From NCBI GenBank assembly GCA_037349105.1, contig JAYJMM010000117.1:2232001-2296000 (forward strand): DNA of 64,000 nucleotides. The letters are read 5' to 3'. Positions 41,101 to 52,100 of the stretch are shown here, in pieces. The notes beneath the pieces are model-generated. The model saw only the letters and a list, made by a program, of their open reading frames with translations, was not told the origin of the DNA and searched no databases. This stretch comes from Limnomonas spitsbergensis (lineage: Eukaryota; Chlorophyta; Chlorophyceae; Chlamydomonadales). How positions within the stretch are numbered: position 1 is the first letter of the stretch; each line of letters begins with the position of its first letter. The position numbers and the translations under genes are program-made.

Positions 41101-44100
41101 ACACTTTTGACGTCTGCTAAGTTCAGGGGGTGCAGAGTCCCCTGGTGACCACCGACACGACTTCTGGGCTCAATTCATCGGTTCAAATCATTATGTTTTC
41201 ACACATTTGACTTCTGCTGAGTGTAGGAGGTGCAGAGTGACCACTACCACGACTTCTGGGCGCCTGAGCTGTCGAAAGCGGGCTACATGCCCATCTACAA
41301 GAAGAAGACCACGGAAATGTACTCCGACAACAAGCTGGTCATCGACGGCTGCGCAACCTTCTTCAAGCGCGACCGCTTCTCCCTAGTAAAGAAGTATGAG
41401 GTAGGCGATGCGAGCACGACATTGCTTATCTTGGCGTGCTTCAGCTACACATCAGCTACACAAGTACACATTAGCTACACAGCAGCTACACATTAGCTAC
41501 ACATCGGCCACATTCGGCCTGCTGCTGCAGGGCTTGGTGCTGCAAGCCCTGCTGCTTGGGCCACTGGCCGTAACTATTTGTATCTGACTTCAAGGCTTGG
41601 TCCCGACTTGCCCAGTGATGACCGCACATCGGTGAGCTGATCTGAGCTGTTCACTATTCTTAGTGGTGACCGCACATCGGTCCCCAGAAGGTGGGTGAGC
41701 TGATCTGAGCTGTTCACAGATCAGATCAGCTCATCCACCCATGTGCGTGGGTGAGCCGATTCTTAGCAGCACCTTGCTGGTGGCAGCCCTTCTGGACTAG
41801 CCATGCAAGCAACATGGCAACTTGGACATACGTGGACTCTTTCCCCTTTTACGGGTCCCCTTGCTACTCTCATGCCTTTCCACGGGGGCTGTTACCCACG
41901 TTTTGGCCCTGAAGCAGTGTGCCTCACTTATTTCTTGCCCCTGTGGCGGGGACTGTAACTGCTATGTTGCCCGTTTGATGGGGTGTCTGGCTTTGGGCGC
42001 AGCTTCACTGTAGCTTCTCACTCAATGCGGTGCCCTGCTTGGTCTCAGGTGGAGTTCAACAAGGCAGCTCTGTCGCTGGCTGAGTCGTTTTCCAACCCTA
42101 GCCAGAAGAAGTCCGCACTCAACCGGCTGCTCAAGGTGGGAGCATGCACTGGAGCTGCCTGCTTGCCTGCCTTCTCTGCGGGTACTTTTGGTGCAAAGTA
42201 GCGATGCAAATGAATTGCCGCCATTTTCCTGTGATGTGAGTGCACATGAACTATTGAAGGTGCGTGTTGCTGCAATTCAGCTGCAATGTACAGCCTAATG
42301 GCAGTGGGGCCTGATTCAGCAAGCTCTGCTGCTTGGGCAGCAACCCTCTGACTCTTGGTGACTCAGCTACACTCCGGCTGCTGGCTGGTGACCCCCTTCG
42401 TGGCTAGCATTGCTAATTAGGTCAGCAAATAGAGGCCCGGCCAGGTTTGGTCCTACTTGGGCCTTTGTTGAACTTGTAGCCGAGAAAAGAATCACTGGTT
42501 GTTGGCTATCAGCCGGTCCAGTGCACATTGGCCCAGTGGCGGCTACCTCGCGGCCAGTCATTCGTGGTCTGATGTGCACTGAACTACAAAAATCTTTTGC
42601 GAAGATATCGTATGATAGAGGCACTGGAAACCGACGCTCAGAGGTCAGCACAGCGTAGCAGCTCTTTTCAGCCTCGCTATTCAACTGTCGAGCCTCTTGG
42701 ATTTGATTTCCCTATGTTACTCACCTTTTTGTGAAAGGAAGAAGACATGCTTTCCGTGGATTCAATTCCGCCGTCTTTTCCTTTCTGTAACGAACAGGAC
42801 AACGTCGCGCTGATCGCGGTGCTGGAGGCGATTGAGCCGGGGACGCCGGACGCCGGGACGCGTCGGACGCTGATCTGCGTGGCCAACACGCACATCCACG
42901 CCAACCCAGAGCTGAACGATGTCAAGCTTTGGCAGGTCCACACGCTCCTCAAGGGGCTGGAAAAGATCGCGGCCAGGTCTGTCCTCCCCTCCGTATGTTT
43001 TATGACAGGCAGTTTGAGGTTGCAAGGGCTAGCTGGCTGGCTTGTGCTGACTGGACTATTTATAAGCCTCGTGCGCTTCTGTACATCGCGCCCGTTTGCT
43101 GCATTGTAGCCAAGTGCTGTTAAGCAGTCGGGGAGACAATATTTGAAGTTGGTTTACAAGCTGAAGTCAGAGTCAGGCCAGGACAGCTGGCCACGCCTCA
43201 TTTCCACCTGGCTCAATTTTTCCGAAAGTGTGTGTGTTTGTCCAGCTCGTGCCAAAGCCGACCTTAAATGTGTTTCTGCGCGGTGTGCAGACAGATCCAT
43301 GCTAGTGACAGATGACTTGAACATAACTGTGTCTGCATGTGTGTGTGTGTGTGTGTGTGTGCTTTGTTTCTCTGCTCCAGCCATGACGGCTGTGCATATG
43401 TCTATGGCTGACACCCCCATGCTACAGGGACTGAAAACGTGAACCTTTAACCTTTTGATTGCATATTCATGTGTCTGTGCGCACTTCGTAGTGACGACAC
43501 TCCATGATGCAGAGTGACTTCAACAGAGGGATGTGTGCTTGGCAGCATGCTTATTGTCCAGCTTTAGGACGCTGGCAAGCACAGGAGGGATGGATGCTTG
43601 CATGGGAGGCACATGTGCTTGCAAGTTTTGTTGATGGTCCAGCTCCTGATTATGTTTGTATCTTTGTGCAGTGCGGACATCCCCATGCTGGTGGCGGGTG
43701 ACTTCAACAGCGTACCCGGCAGCCCCGCGCACGCACTGCTGACAAAGGGCAAGGTGGACGGCACGGCAGTGGTAAGTGCTGGCATAAGCACATGCTTGCA
43801 TTCAGTTGCCTCTCAATAAAACCGGGGGCCTGCCATGGCTGCTGAGATGGGCCTTTGTGTTGTCCTCATCGTCAAAAGGTACGGAGGCCATTGCTGAAGT
43901 GCGTATTTGAAAGCTTTGTGTACTTAATACTCTCATCTGCTTCCTGCTTTCTGCAATCGCTGCCTAAAGATGGGAGACCAATGGCTCGTGCCTCCTAACT
44001 GAGCACTCGAGTATCGCCTCTCAACATTACCCTGTAGTTGCTGCATTTTCCCTTCAGGCAGTTGTGCCCCGGGCACTTTTGCCTGCCTGCCTGACACCAG

Positions 44101-47000
44101 GCCATGGGGAGCTCATAACCACCACCCTGTCCTAAGGTCAGGCGCTTGGCAGACCCAAGATATGTAAATATGAACTGTTCACCAGCCAGGCAGGGCACAC
44201 ACCTCACGTGCTGCCGCTGCTGCTCAGTATAAGACTGGAGACAAGTCTTATACTGGGTTCTTTATCATGGAGACAAGTGTGTATGATAAAGAAATCCGTT
44301 TTTGCATGTGCCTCTGCCAGCTCTTACGTCCATTCCTTATCCATTCCTTATGGCTAATCCCCCAGCTCATCCCTAGCAATCAGCTTTCCATTCCTTATCC
44401 TGCGACCATTACTTATCCAGTGGTGGCCTGTCTCAAGCCCTAAATGAGGCGGTACCAGCGTTCTGTAATGAACCCACAAACTACATATTCCGGCCTGGGG
44501 CCTGGGGGGGCACGGTGCAGCAGGCTGCTTCTGGGGCATCCGGCTGCAAGCTGGACAAGTTTCGGCAGGCTGCTTTGGGGCCTGGGGCCTGGGGGGACAC
44601 GGTCCAGCAGGCTTCTTTGGGGTCTGGGGCCTTTGGGGGCCTGGGGCCTGGGGGGACACGGTCCAGCAGGCTGTTGGAGGGCATCTGCAAGTTGGACAAG
44701 TTTCGGTCCTGTTGAGCCCAGTGGTGGCAGCCCGGCAGCCCCACTAACGTGGTCTTGCGCGATGTTAAAAATTGGGCTTTGTCTGAAGGGTTTGAACTGG
44801 TTGCCTTCCCTCCTCGAGCTGGGACTGGGCTCTCTCCACTGAGGCCGCATTTGATAACAACGCCCCTGCCCTGACCGCTGGAGGCCACCACTCGGCCAAT
44901 CGGGACGTCACTTTGACCATCCTACCAAGCAGCAGGGCTTCCTACACTATTCCCTTCCGGCCATAGGCTGAGTTGTGGCCTAAGTCCCTCCAGTGAACAC
45001 TAGTTTGCTTCCCTGGGCTTGAAAGCACCGCTTCTGCCCTGACGGCAGGAGGCTACCACTAGGCCAATCGGGACGTCACTGTGACCATCCTACAAAGCAG
45101 CAGGGCTTCCTACACTGTTCCCTTCTGGCAATAAGCTGGGTTGTAGCTTGAGCTCCCTACAGTGAACACTAGTTTGCTTCCCTGGGGCTTGACAGCAACG
45201 CTCGTGCCCTGACCGCAGGAGGCGATTGACCCACTGCGCTTCCTCAAGGACCAAAAGCTGTCGCACTCGGTGGGTGACCTCATGTAGCAGGGAGGCCGGC
45301 AGGAGGCACCGGGGCTGGGTATATCTACAAAGACCATAGTTGGCTGGGGCTGTACATCCGCAGAGATTGGTGCAATACTGTAAAATGAGATAGGGTCCAT
45401 GCACCCCCCTAAAGATTAATTTTAAATTTCGCCGCGCAGCCAAAAAACAGTTTTAAAACGGTGGGTGACTTCATGTAGCAGAGTGTCAGGCGGGAGGCGC
45501 TGGGGCTGGGTATATCTGCAAATACCATTGTTGGCTGGGGCTGTACATCCGCAGAGATTGGTGCTACACCGTAAAATAAGATAGGGTCCGCGCATCCCCC
45601 TAAAGATTAATTTAAAATTTTGCCGCGCACCCAAAAGTAGTTTTAAAACGGTGGGTGACTTCATGTAGCAGAGTGTCAGGCGTGAGGCGCTGGGGCTGGG
45701 TATATCTGCAAATACCATTGTTGGCTGGGGCTGTACATTCGCTGAGATTGGCATTGTGCCCGGGATGTCCTATTAGGAGGGAGACTTCATGCTGTCATGC
45801 AGCAAGGGGGCAGGCGGGAGGCGACGGGGCTGTTTAGCAGAGATCAGCTTTGTGCCAGGGACATCCTAATTGGACACCAATTGGGAACAGTGAGTGAAGG
45901 TCATGGAAGAATTTGTAAGTTCTTACGTTACAAAGATTGGCGCTGTACCTGGGACATCCTAATTGGAAGATCTGTATCCTATCCGGCGATTGGAGTGCCT
46001 ATCAAGAGCAGGAACTGCAGGTCATTAAGTTATTTTAAGTTATAACAGAGTAAACATCTTGTACGCCAGCTTGCGTCCAGTCCACCGGTTCGGACCTTGC
46101 TTATTCCAGCCGGACTTCTGCACGGGTCGCATGACTTGATGTTTGACAGGTCGCCGGCAGTTCCTAGGAGGGCTTCCGACACGTCAGCCAGCACACCCGT
46201 TCATGCCGTACCACGGTCTCGCCTCAGGGACTGGCGTTAAGTTGGGTTGCTTGGCGTTGTAGCTTTGACATCCTGTAATGTATCCTGTCTGGAACAAGCC
46301 TGTAAGCTTGAGCTGAAAGGCAGGGATAGGCATAACAGGGATAGGCATAATTGATGGTTGTGCCGAGCAATTTGAATTTGAATTATGCAAGGTTCAAGGA
46401 CAGGCACTGCTGGGAGTACCAGGGGGGAAGGGATGGGCAGGCTTGGCTTAGACACTTGTGCTGGAAGGAGGGCTGAAAGACGAGGGCATAAGAAAAGGAG
46501 GGTGTGTGTGGGGGGGGGGCGTCCTGGCGGAAGGGGGGCGTAACTTGACTGATAAGAGGACTGCAAATTAAGAGGGAGCCAACAGGATTTACTTCAGTTT
46601 TAGTTGCGGCCGTGCTGTGCATGAGCTTCAGACTGCCTGTGTGCAAGATCTGCATATCTGATCCCTCCCTCTCTCTTTTCCCTCCCCTGTGCAGCTACCG
46701 CTCACGAGCGCTTACTCGACCGTGTGGGAGGCGAGCAACGCGCACGACGCCAAGCTCGCCAAGCAGAAGCAGCGCCTGGACCCCAAGCTGCACGAGCCCT
46801 TTTTCACAAACATCACTAAGGACTTCCGCGGCACGCTGGACTACATCCTGTTCACGAGCAACTCGCTGGTGCCGACCGCGGTCCTGGAGCTGCCGTCTGA
46901 CGCGGAGGTGGTGGCGCCCAACGAGCAAATGCCCAACGCGCAGTACTCGTCGGACCACCTCGCGCTGCTCGCGGAGTTCCAGTACGTGAACCGCCCGTAG
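38132..47000 (+). CDS. CCR4: CCR4-type poly(A) deadenylase (carbon catabolite repressor 4 homologue)
   Basis: Catalytic nuclease of the CCR4-NOT complex, which shortens mRNA poly(A) tails in the cytoplasm. Exons: 38132-38489, 38704-38771, 39193-39453, 40047-40154, 41227-41400, 42049-42135, 42798-42976, 43672-43771, 45219-45269, 46695-47000, giving 563 residues; all junctions keep phase. The N-terminal 120 residues match the plant-type CCR4 head: YQLRSRWYRS followed by a Cys/His zinc finger (CSVHP, CTICL, YHCSVDC, H-x3-H). The endonuclease/exonuclease/phosphatase domain begins at FTLLTYNLLADLY. Catalytic residues are all present: Asn221, Glu266 (LQ|EVQSDHYH), Asn382 and His384 (VANTH), Asp422 and Asn424 (GDFNSVPG), Asp549 and His550 (SSDHLALLAEF). 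There are no leucine-rich repeats, as in plant CCR4. A TGTAA, the usual green-algal polyadenylation motif, lies 5 bases after the stop. Many introns carry arrays of exon-edge copies. Confidence 0.95.
39005..39180 (-). mobile_element. MITE-like element, family B (CCR4 intron 2)
   Basis: TTCAGCTACATTTCAGCTAC at the left, GGGGGCCTGGTGCAACACAC, then GTCAAAACTTGGTCCCCATG and CTGCCAAAGCTGGTATCGTG. It ends about 13 bp before the exon 3 acceptor. Confidence 0.65.
39560..39780. repeat. Decayed copies of CCR4 exon 3 donor edge
   Basis: AACTGCTGGCGGGCCTCGAC at 39567 and TGCTAGCAGACCTCTACGCT at 39745 echo AACTTGCTGGCGGACCTCTA at the end of exon 3, about 130 and 310 bp downstream. Each is followed by a GTGA- word in donor position. 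Confidence 0.7.
40745..41226. repeat. Four upstream copies of CCR4 exon 5 acceptor edge
   Basis: At about 40760, 40898, 41015 and 41126 the sequence repeats the AG acceptor and first 40 bases of exon 5 (GAGGTGCAGAGTGACCACTA), with spacing near 115-140 bp. The copies read EVQTDFYFHYDLW, EVQTDYYFHDDLW and so on before decaying. The filler between them includes CATCATATTTTCACACTTTTG, also repeated. Confidence 0.85.
41438..41625 (-). mobile_element. MITE-like element, family B (CCR4 intron 5)
   Basis: The left end is expanded: five AGCTACACATCAGCTACAC-type units at 41441-41510. Core: CAAGCCCTGCTGCTTGGGCC, then GACTTCAAGGCTTGGTCCCG. Confidence 0.65.
41690..41740. repeat. Long hairpin in CCR4 intron 5
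   Basis: GTGGGTGAGCTGATCTGA and, after a TGTTCACA loop, TCAGATCAGCTCATCCACC are near-perfect reverse complements. Half of the stem is also present at about 41630-41655 with ACCGCACATCGGT. Confidence 0.65.
42265..42535. mobile_element. Nested or rearranged MITE-like element, family B (CCR4 intron 6)
   Basis: Two partial family cores in a row: GGCCTGATTCAGCAAGCTCT near 42329 and GGCCCGGCCAGGTTTGGTCC near 42436, then GGCCCAGTGGCGGCTACCTC near 42530. Consistent with one copy inserted in another. Confidence 0.5.
44480..44700. repeat. G-rich minisatellite in CCR4 intron 8
   Basis: Imperfect repeats of GGGGCCTGGGGCCTGGGGGG with ACACGGTCCAGCAGGCTGCT, four times, plus two CTGGACAAGTTTCGG words. Open frames of about 130 codons on both strands here are compositional. 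Confidence 0.75.
44860..45218. repeat. About 175-bp tandem units ending in the CCR4 exon 9 acceptor
   Basis: GCCCTGACCGCTGGAGGC (44868) and GCCCTGACGGCAGGAGGC (45035) precede the real acceptor GCCCTGACCGCAGGAGGC (45206). The units also contain part of a family B element (CCAATCGGGACGTCACT, AGCAGGGCTTCCTACACT), so MITE and exon edge were amplified together. Confidence 0.75.
45270..45835. repeat. About 190-bp tandem units starting at the CCR4 exon 9 donor
   Basis: GTGGGTGACCTCATGTAGCA (45270), GTGGGTGACTTCATGTAGCA (45461, 45653) and a more diverged unit near 45785. Each starts at the donor sequence of exon 9 and ends with CAGTTTTAAAACG. Three are about 95 percent alike. Confidence 0.85.
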
Positions 47001-47500
47001 AGTGTAAGATCCGATCTCGACGTCGGTGCGGATGGAGCCAGCGTTGCTCCCCCTTCCTGGGAGGGGAGGTGTGCTGTGGGAGAGGAGGCTGTGTCCTGCG
47101 ACTTGTTCTAGGCTGGACCAGCTGGCGCTGCTGGCATGGGTCCAGCACATACTTTTCGCAACGTTGCCACTATCGACTCGCGTGTGGATGGAGCCAGCTT
47201 TTCTTACTGCCCTGGGAGAGGAGGCTGTGTCTGGCAGCTTGTTTGAAGCCCTGACACTTTTTGAGGCTGGACCACCTCGCGCTGATTTCAGAGCTCCAGT
47301 ACGTGGACCACGCTTTGAATGCTCCTGCTCTCAACCTTGATGTGGAAGTAGCCAGCGTTGCCCCCCCCCCTTTGGGAGGGAGTTGTGCTGTGGGAGGCTG
47401 TGTCCGGCGACTTCTTTGAGGCTGGACCCCCTCCTGCCGCTAGCTGAGTTCGAATACGAGAACTGGGCTTAGTGCAGTGCATTCGGCATTGTTGTGGAGG
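47001..47500. repeat. Three decayed tandem copies of the end of CCR4, beyond its stop codon
   Basis: GGACCAGCTGGCGCTGCTGG (47117), GGACCACCTCGCGCTGATTT (47270) and GGACCCCCTCCTGCCGCTAG (47427) repeat the SSDHLALLAEFQYV coding end. Each is followed by a copy of the first 3' flank (GGATGGAGCCAGCGTTGC). Spacing is about 155 bp. Confidence 0.8.
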
Positions 47501-47911
47501 GAGCCAGCTCTGCTGCCCAGCCGGGAGGGAGCTGTGCTGTGATAGACGAGGCGCAGCGGAGGTTGTGCCGGCCGCTAGATTGAGGCTGGTGGGGAAGGCC
47601 GCCAGCTGTTTGCTGGCCCGGGATGTGGACCCTGTGGACATGGGCTGGCCCGTAGGGTGAATGAGGCATTGCAAGCACCGGCCGCTTGTGTAAGGGCTAG
47701 TAGGCACCAGAGAAGTAGGCACTGGGCAGTCAGCTGTTTGCTCACCGATGATGGGCCTTTAGGAGCACGTGTGAAAACGGTTGGGTGTGTGGGGCTTCAG
47801 CGGCCCTCTAGTATCGCTATGCTGCTGGGTTAAGAACCGTGAATACCAGCTGGGCCCTGCTGCAGTGCCGCACGCAATGCTGCTGGGTGGAGGGGCCTCG
47901 ATTCATCCTCG

Positions 47912-48953
47912 TTGGCAGACAGCAGCATGTTGTCCAGTGTGGGCAAGATGTCCATGGCCCTTAAGGACCTGAAGGATGACCAAACTCGACTGACAGTGAG
48001 GCATGGGAACCCATTTGTTCGTGTGGCTGGGGCAGAACGGGTGGTAACATGGATCTGGACTTCTTTTGTAACCGTATGTAACGACCTTCAGGGATATGAA
48101 TCTGTCTCCGAGGCAGCCTTGCCGGGGAGGGGGCTTATGTTGTGAAGTCAGTGACATTACACGTCTGGGTCCTGTTCAAGAAGGCTCGGCTGTGGCGTTT
48201 AGGCGCCCAAATGCATGGGTGGTAAAAGGACAAGTAAGGGAAGAAAGAAATATATGTCTTATGTGCAGTGAAAGCAGTGTCTGCTTCAGTAACCCACTGA
48301 CATGTACTATTGCCCGGACTCATCATAACATGGGTCCTGTCTAGGGACGTCGGTCCTGCTTGACTTAAGTCCTGTCAGTGACTTCGGTCCTGCCTGCTCA
48401 ACAACGGTGGCCTTTCCCACTCGATGGTGCCTAAGGTGGGGATTCCCGCGCGTGGGGGGATACGTCGTGGGTCAGCAACGTGTGGAAATCCCCACGACGG
48501 GTCCACAGCGGTGGCGTGTCCCACTCGATGGCGCCCTGCGTGGGGATTTCCGTTTGGGGGGACACTTCTCGGGTCAGCAACGTGTGTGAATCCCCACGAC
48601 GGGTCCACCTCAGTGGCTTTTCCCACTCGATGGTACCCTGTGTGGGAATTCCCGTGTGGGTATGCACGGCGTGGGTCAGCAACGTGTGGGATTCCCCACG
48701 ACGGGTCCACCGCGGTGGCCTTTCCCACTCGATGGTACCCCGCGTGGGAATTCCCGTGTGGGAGTGCAGTAGTGGGTTATCCCACTGGGTGGTGACAATC
48801 CCCAATGGGTTACCCCACGGCGGGTCTGCCCATTGACTGCACCCCACGCACAGTTTCCCCGACGATGCCCTGGAGCCTGATTCATTGGAGAATGTCTTTG
48901 GAAGGATGCGGACGGAGGCTCGGTCGCCGGCGCCTACCTGACTAGCACTCGGA
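47912..48953 (+). CDS. Fragments of an unrecognised gene (incomplete model)
   Basis: Two exon-like pieces on the plus strand. The first, about 47911-47997, follows an AG acceptor (GTTGGCAG) and encodes SSVGKMSMALKDLKDDQTRL, a short charged helix, before a GTGAGG donor. The second, about 48851-48953, follows CCCACGCACAG and encodes DDALEPDSLENVFGRMRTEA then RSPAPT and a stop. Their phases do not match directly, so at least one exon is missing; GGATATGAATCTGTCTCCGA after CTTCAG at 48090 is a candidate. I do not recognise the family. These may equally be two chance open stretches. The gap holds a LINE tail and a fourfold minisatellite. Confidence 0.3.
48150..48215 (+). mobile_element. 5'-truncated LINE tail
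   Basis: CATTACACGTCTGGGTCCTG, then GAAGGCTCGGCTGTGGCGTT and AGGCGCCCAAATGC. More diverged than the other copies. Confidence 0.5.
48407..48785. repeat. About 102-bp minisatellite, four units
   Basis: Each unit starts GTGGCNTTTCCCACTCGATGG and ends CCCCACGACGGGTCCAC, with GTGGGTCAGCAACGTGTG in between. Units lie at about 48408, 48511, 48612 and 48714. Open frames of 110-180 codons on both strands come from the repeat. Confidence 0.85.
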
Positions 48954-49145
48954 GGAGGTCGTTCATACTTGGATTTCAACCCTCGATTCGGGTCTTTGCA
49001 GCACCTGTTGTACCGCCACGCAGACGATCGCGATCGTCATGCACGGCGTTCTTCACCACAACAACCTCTGTCCACGTTCCATTGGTTTTCTTAAATCGCA
49101 ATATTCTTAGAGGTCCGTCCTTGTGTCGTAAAGCACAAACCCGCC

Positions 49146-52100
49146 ATGCAACAGGGCCCAGACCTCCCCACCGACAGCAGTAGCGACAGGGCCCCAAACG
49201 CAGCACATCACGCGCAGACAGCCTCGGCCCATGCAGCCACGCAGCCTCCGCTCAGCACTGCTGCCTCTAAGCTTGCTGTTGGCGACTTGGTTGATGTCAA
49301 GAAGCATGGCCAGGCGCATGTCATGTGCATTCAGGGCAACCCTGGCTTGGCCCACTGCGGTCGCATCCAGGTAACAGTCAGTGCACACCAGACCACCTTC
49401 GTTAGGCCGCTAGATAGCCACTACTGGGCCGATGGGGTTAAAACCTCAGAAACCTGGGACGTCTGAACCTGGGATGTCTGAACCTGGGATGTCTGAACCT
49501 GGGACGTCTGAACCTGGGACGTCTGAACCTGGGACGTCTGAACCTGGGACGTCTGAACCCGGGACGTCTGAACCTGGGACGTCTGAACCTGGGACGTCTG
49601 AACCTGGGACGTCTGAACCTGGGACGTCTGAACCTGGGACGTCTGAACCTGGGACGTCTGAACCTGGGACGTCTGAACCTGGGACGTCTGAACCTGGGAT
49701 GGCTGAACCTGGGATGGCTGAACCTGGGACGTCTGAACCTGGGACGTCTGAACCTGGGATGTCTGAACCTGGGATGTCTGAACCTGAGACGTCAGAAACC
49801 TGAGACGTCAGAAACCTGGGACATCAGAAACTTGGGACATCTGAACTTGGGGCGTCTGAACCTGGGACGTCAGAAACCTGGGACATCAGAAACGTGGGAA
49901 ATCTGAACTTGGGGCGTCTGAACCTGGGACATCAGAAACCTGGGACGTCTGATGGCCGGTGACAGGTGGCATGGTGCGTATAAAATAAAACAAACTGGAT
50001 AAAAAGAGGAAATGCCCTTTTCCACCCTCTTCCGCCAAGGGGGCTGTGTCCTGGAAGCCCTGATACCTGGAAATACTGGAGCCATGAAACCCTGAGGCGC
50101 TGAAACCCTGCACCCTGAACCTCTGAAGCACTTAAACCCTGCTTGCAGAGGGAGGTCCCTCCCTTCACTTAAAAGCCGTTTTGCAGGTGGTGGAGCTACT
50201 TAGATTCCACACACCCACTTTTGCCCATGGTGGGCATTTGGTGGGGCTTCTTTGATTCCACACATGCACGTTTGTGCATGTGGTGAGGCTCCTTTGATTC
50301 CTCACATGTAATTTTGCCCATCTCGCTCCCTCCATCCCCAGGTTCGCTACCTAGAAGACGGCTCGACGTTTTGGGCGCGTCCAGAGAAGCTGCGGCCACT
50401 GGTGCCGGTGTGTATGCACTGTGATGGCACTGTCAATATGGGGTTGAAACCTATATAATATGGGGTTGAAACCTAAACCCTAATACTAAACTAGGCCACT
50501 GGTGCCGGTGTGTATGCATAGATGGCACTGTCAATATGTTAAGATTCTTCAGCTGCAATACAGCTACATCATGGTTAGGCTGTGGGAGTCTGGTATAGAT
50601 CTAGGTATGATCTATGCCGCATACATCATCTGACATGATCATGCTATGCCGTCCGTATCGCCAGCCGTCTGTCGATTGTAGTTTGTTTTTTCGGCTACGA
50701 GTTCACCTTTGGCAGGCCGCCCCGCAGCCGCCAAAGGGCAGGATTGGGACCTAGCCTGGACCGGCCTACGGCTGGCGGCCCAAGCAGCAGGGCTGGTCAC
50801 AAATGGGGCCTCTGGCCGGAGGCCGGAGTGTAGCTGACATGTAGCTGAATCACGAAAAAATAAACACTGCTGTCGATCATGCTTTTTTCCCCATCTGTGC
50901 TGTGGTGGCCGCCCAGCGGCTTGCGGCAAGCGATATAGTGCGCACTAAAATAAACATTGATGGATCCTGCATGGGTGCCGGACTGTCGGGCCTGGATACC
51001 GACTGATGTTGTCAAAGGGGGCATGGCTGGGGGCATGCTATGGGCATGACTTGAAAGGGCTTTTCTTTTCTGTATGGCTGTACGCACCGACGCACCAAAA
51101 TCCACTCGACATGATCTGAGATCAGATAATGCTGGGTTGGCCGGAACAGAATATCAGATCAGACGATGTATTGATGCCGGATCAGATCACTGGGCACACA
51201 TGTCAGGGTGAGGATGGCAAGAGGGCAAGAGGGCAAGGGTTCAGGGTTCGAGTTGGTGACCATGGTGTCCTTCACTTGCTAGCATCCGAAAATCTCGTAA
51301 TTTTTGCGCTATTTATTTATGTCTTCATTACCCCTGATTACTGTAAGAAAGATCGGAAAAGGCAGGGTTAGCGGCGCTTATCTGTTTCGTCTTTTTCAAA
51401 ATGAACAGGAATCCAGGGCTCAGGACTGTTGTTGTGTGCCTGTCCCTCTGACCTCATAAAGGATGTACAACACTGCCTGAGCTGCTCGCAAAACAGCTTT
51501 TTAGGGTTTGCTGCCGCTCCCTTGTTTTTGTGCACAGACAGCCAAGCGGATCCTCGTCGCCTTCAGGACGGCAGAGTACCGACACGCTGTTGTGCATAAC
51601 GTCCAGGCAACGCACACCAGCGTCGAAATAGGGTGTCATGAAGGTATGAGTATGTGGGCGGGGGCCGGGGAGGGTTCTTGCCGAATGAATGTCATGAAGG
51701 TATGTGTGTAGGGGGGGGGCAGGGTTCTCGCCGTCATGAAGGATATATGTGTGGGTGGGGAGGGGCAGGGTTCTTGAGCCGAATGTCATGAAGGTATGTG
51801 TGTGGGGGGGGGGGCGGGTTCTCTCCGAATGTCATGAAGTATGTGTGTGGGTGGGGGCGTTCTCTCTGAATGTCATGAAGTATGTGTATGGGGGGGGGGC
51901 GTTTTCTCCGAATGTCATGAAGTATGTGTGTGGGGGGGGGGAGGGTTCTCTCCGAATGTCATGAAGTATGTGTATGGGGGGGGGGCGTTTTCTCCGAATG
52001 TCATGAAGTATGTGTGTGGGGGGGGGGAGGGTTCTCTCCGAATGTCATGAAGTATGTGTATGGGGGGGGGGGCGTTTTCTCCGAATGTCATGAAGTATGT

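Noticed and set aside
40745..41226. CRISPR-like array (regular units with spacers)
   Set aside because: Units are decaying exon copies in a eukaryotic intron with uneven spacing. There is no short palindromic repeat and no cas gene.
48375..48979. Open frames of 117-182 codons on both strands
   Set aside because: They come from the fourfold 102-bp minisatellite. Only the short 48851-48953 stretch after an acceptor is kept, at low confidence.
49432..49803. Frame coding for GTSEP repeats
   Set aside because: It is a 15-bp satellite within a methyltransferase intron, starting inside a truncated MITE and lacking gene signals.
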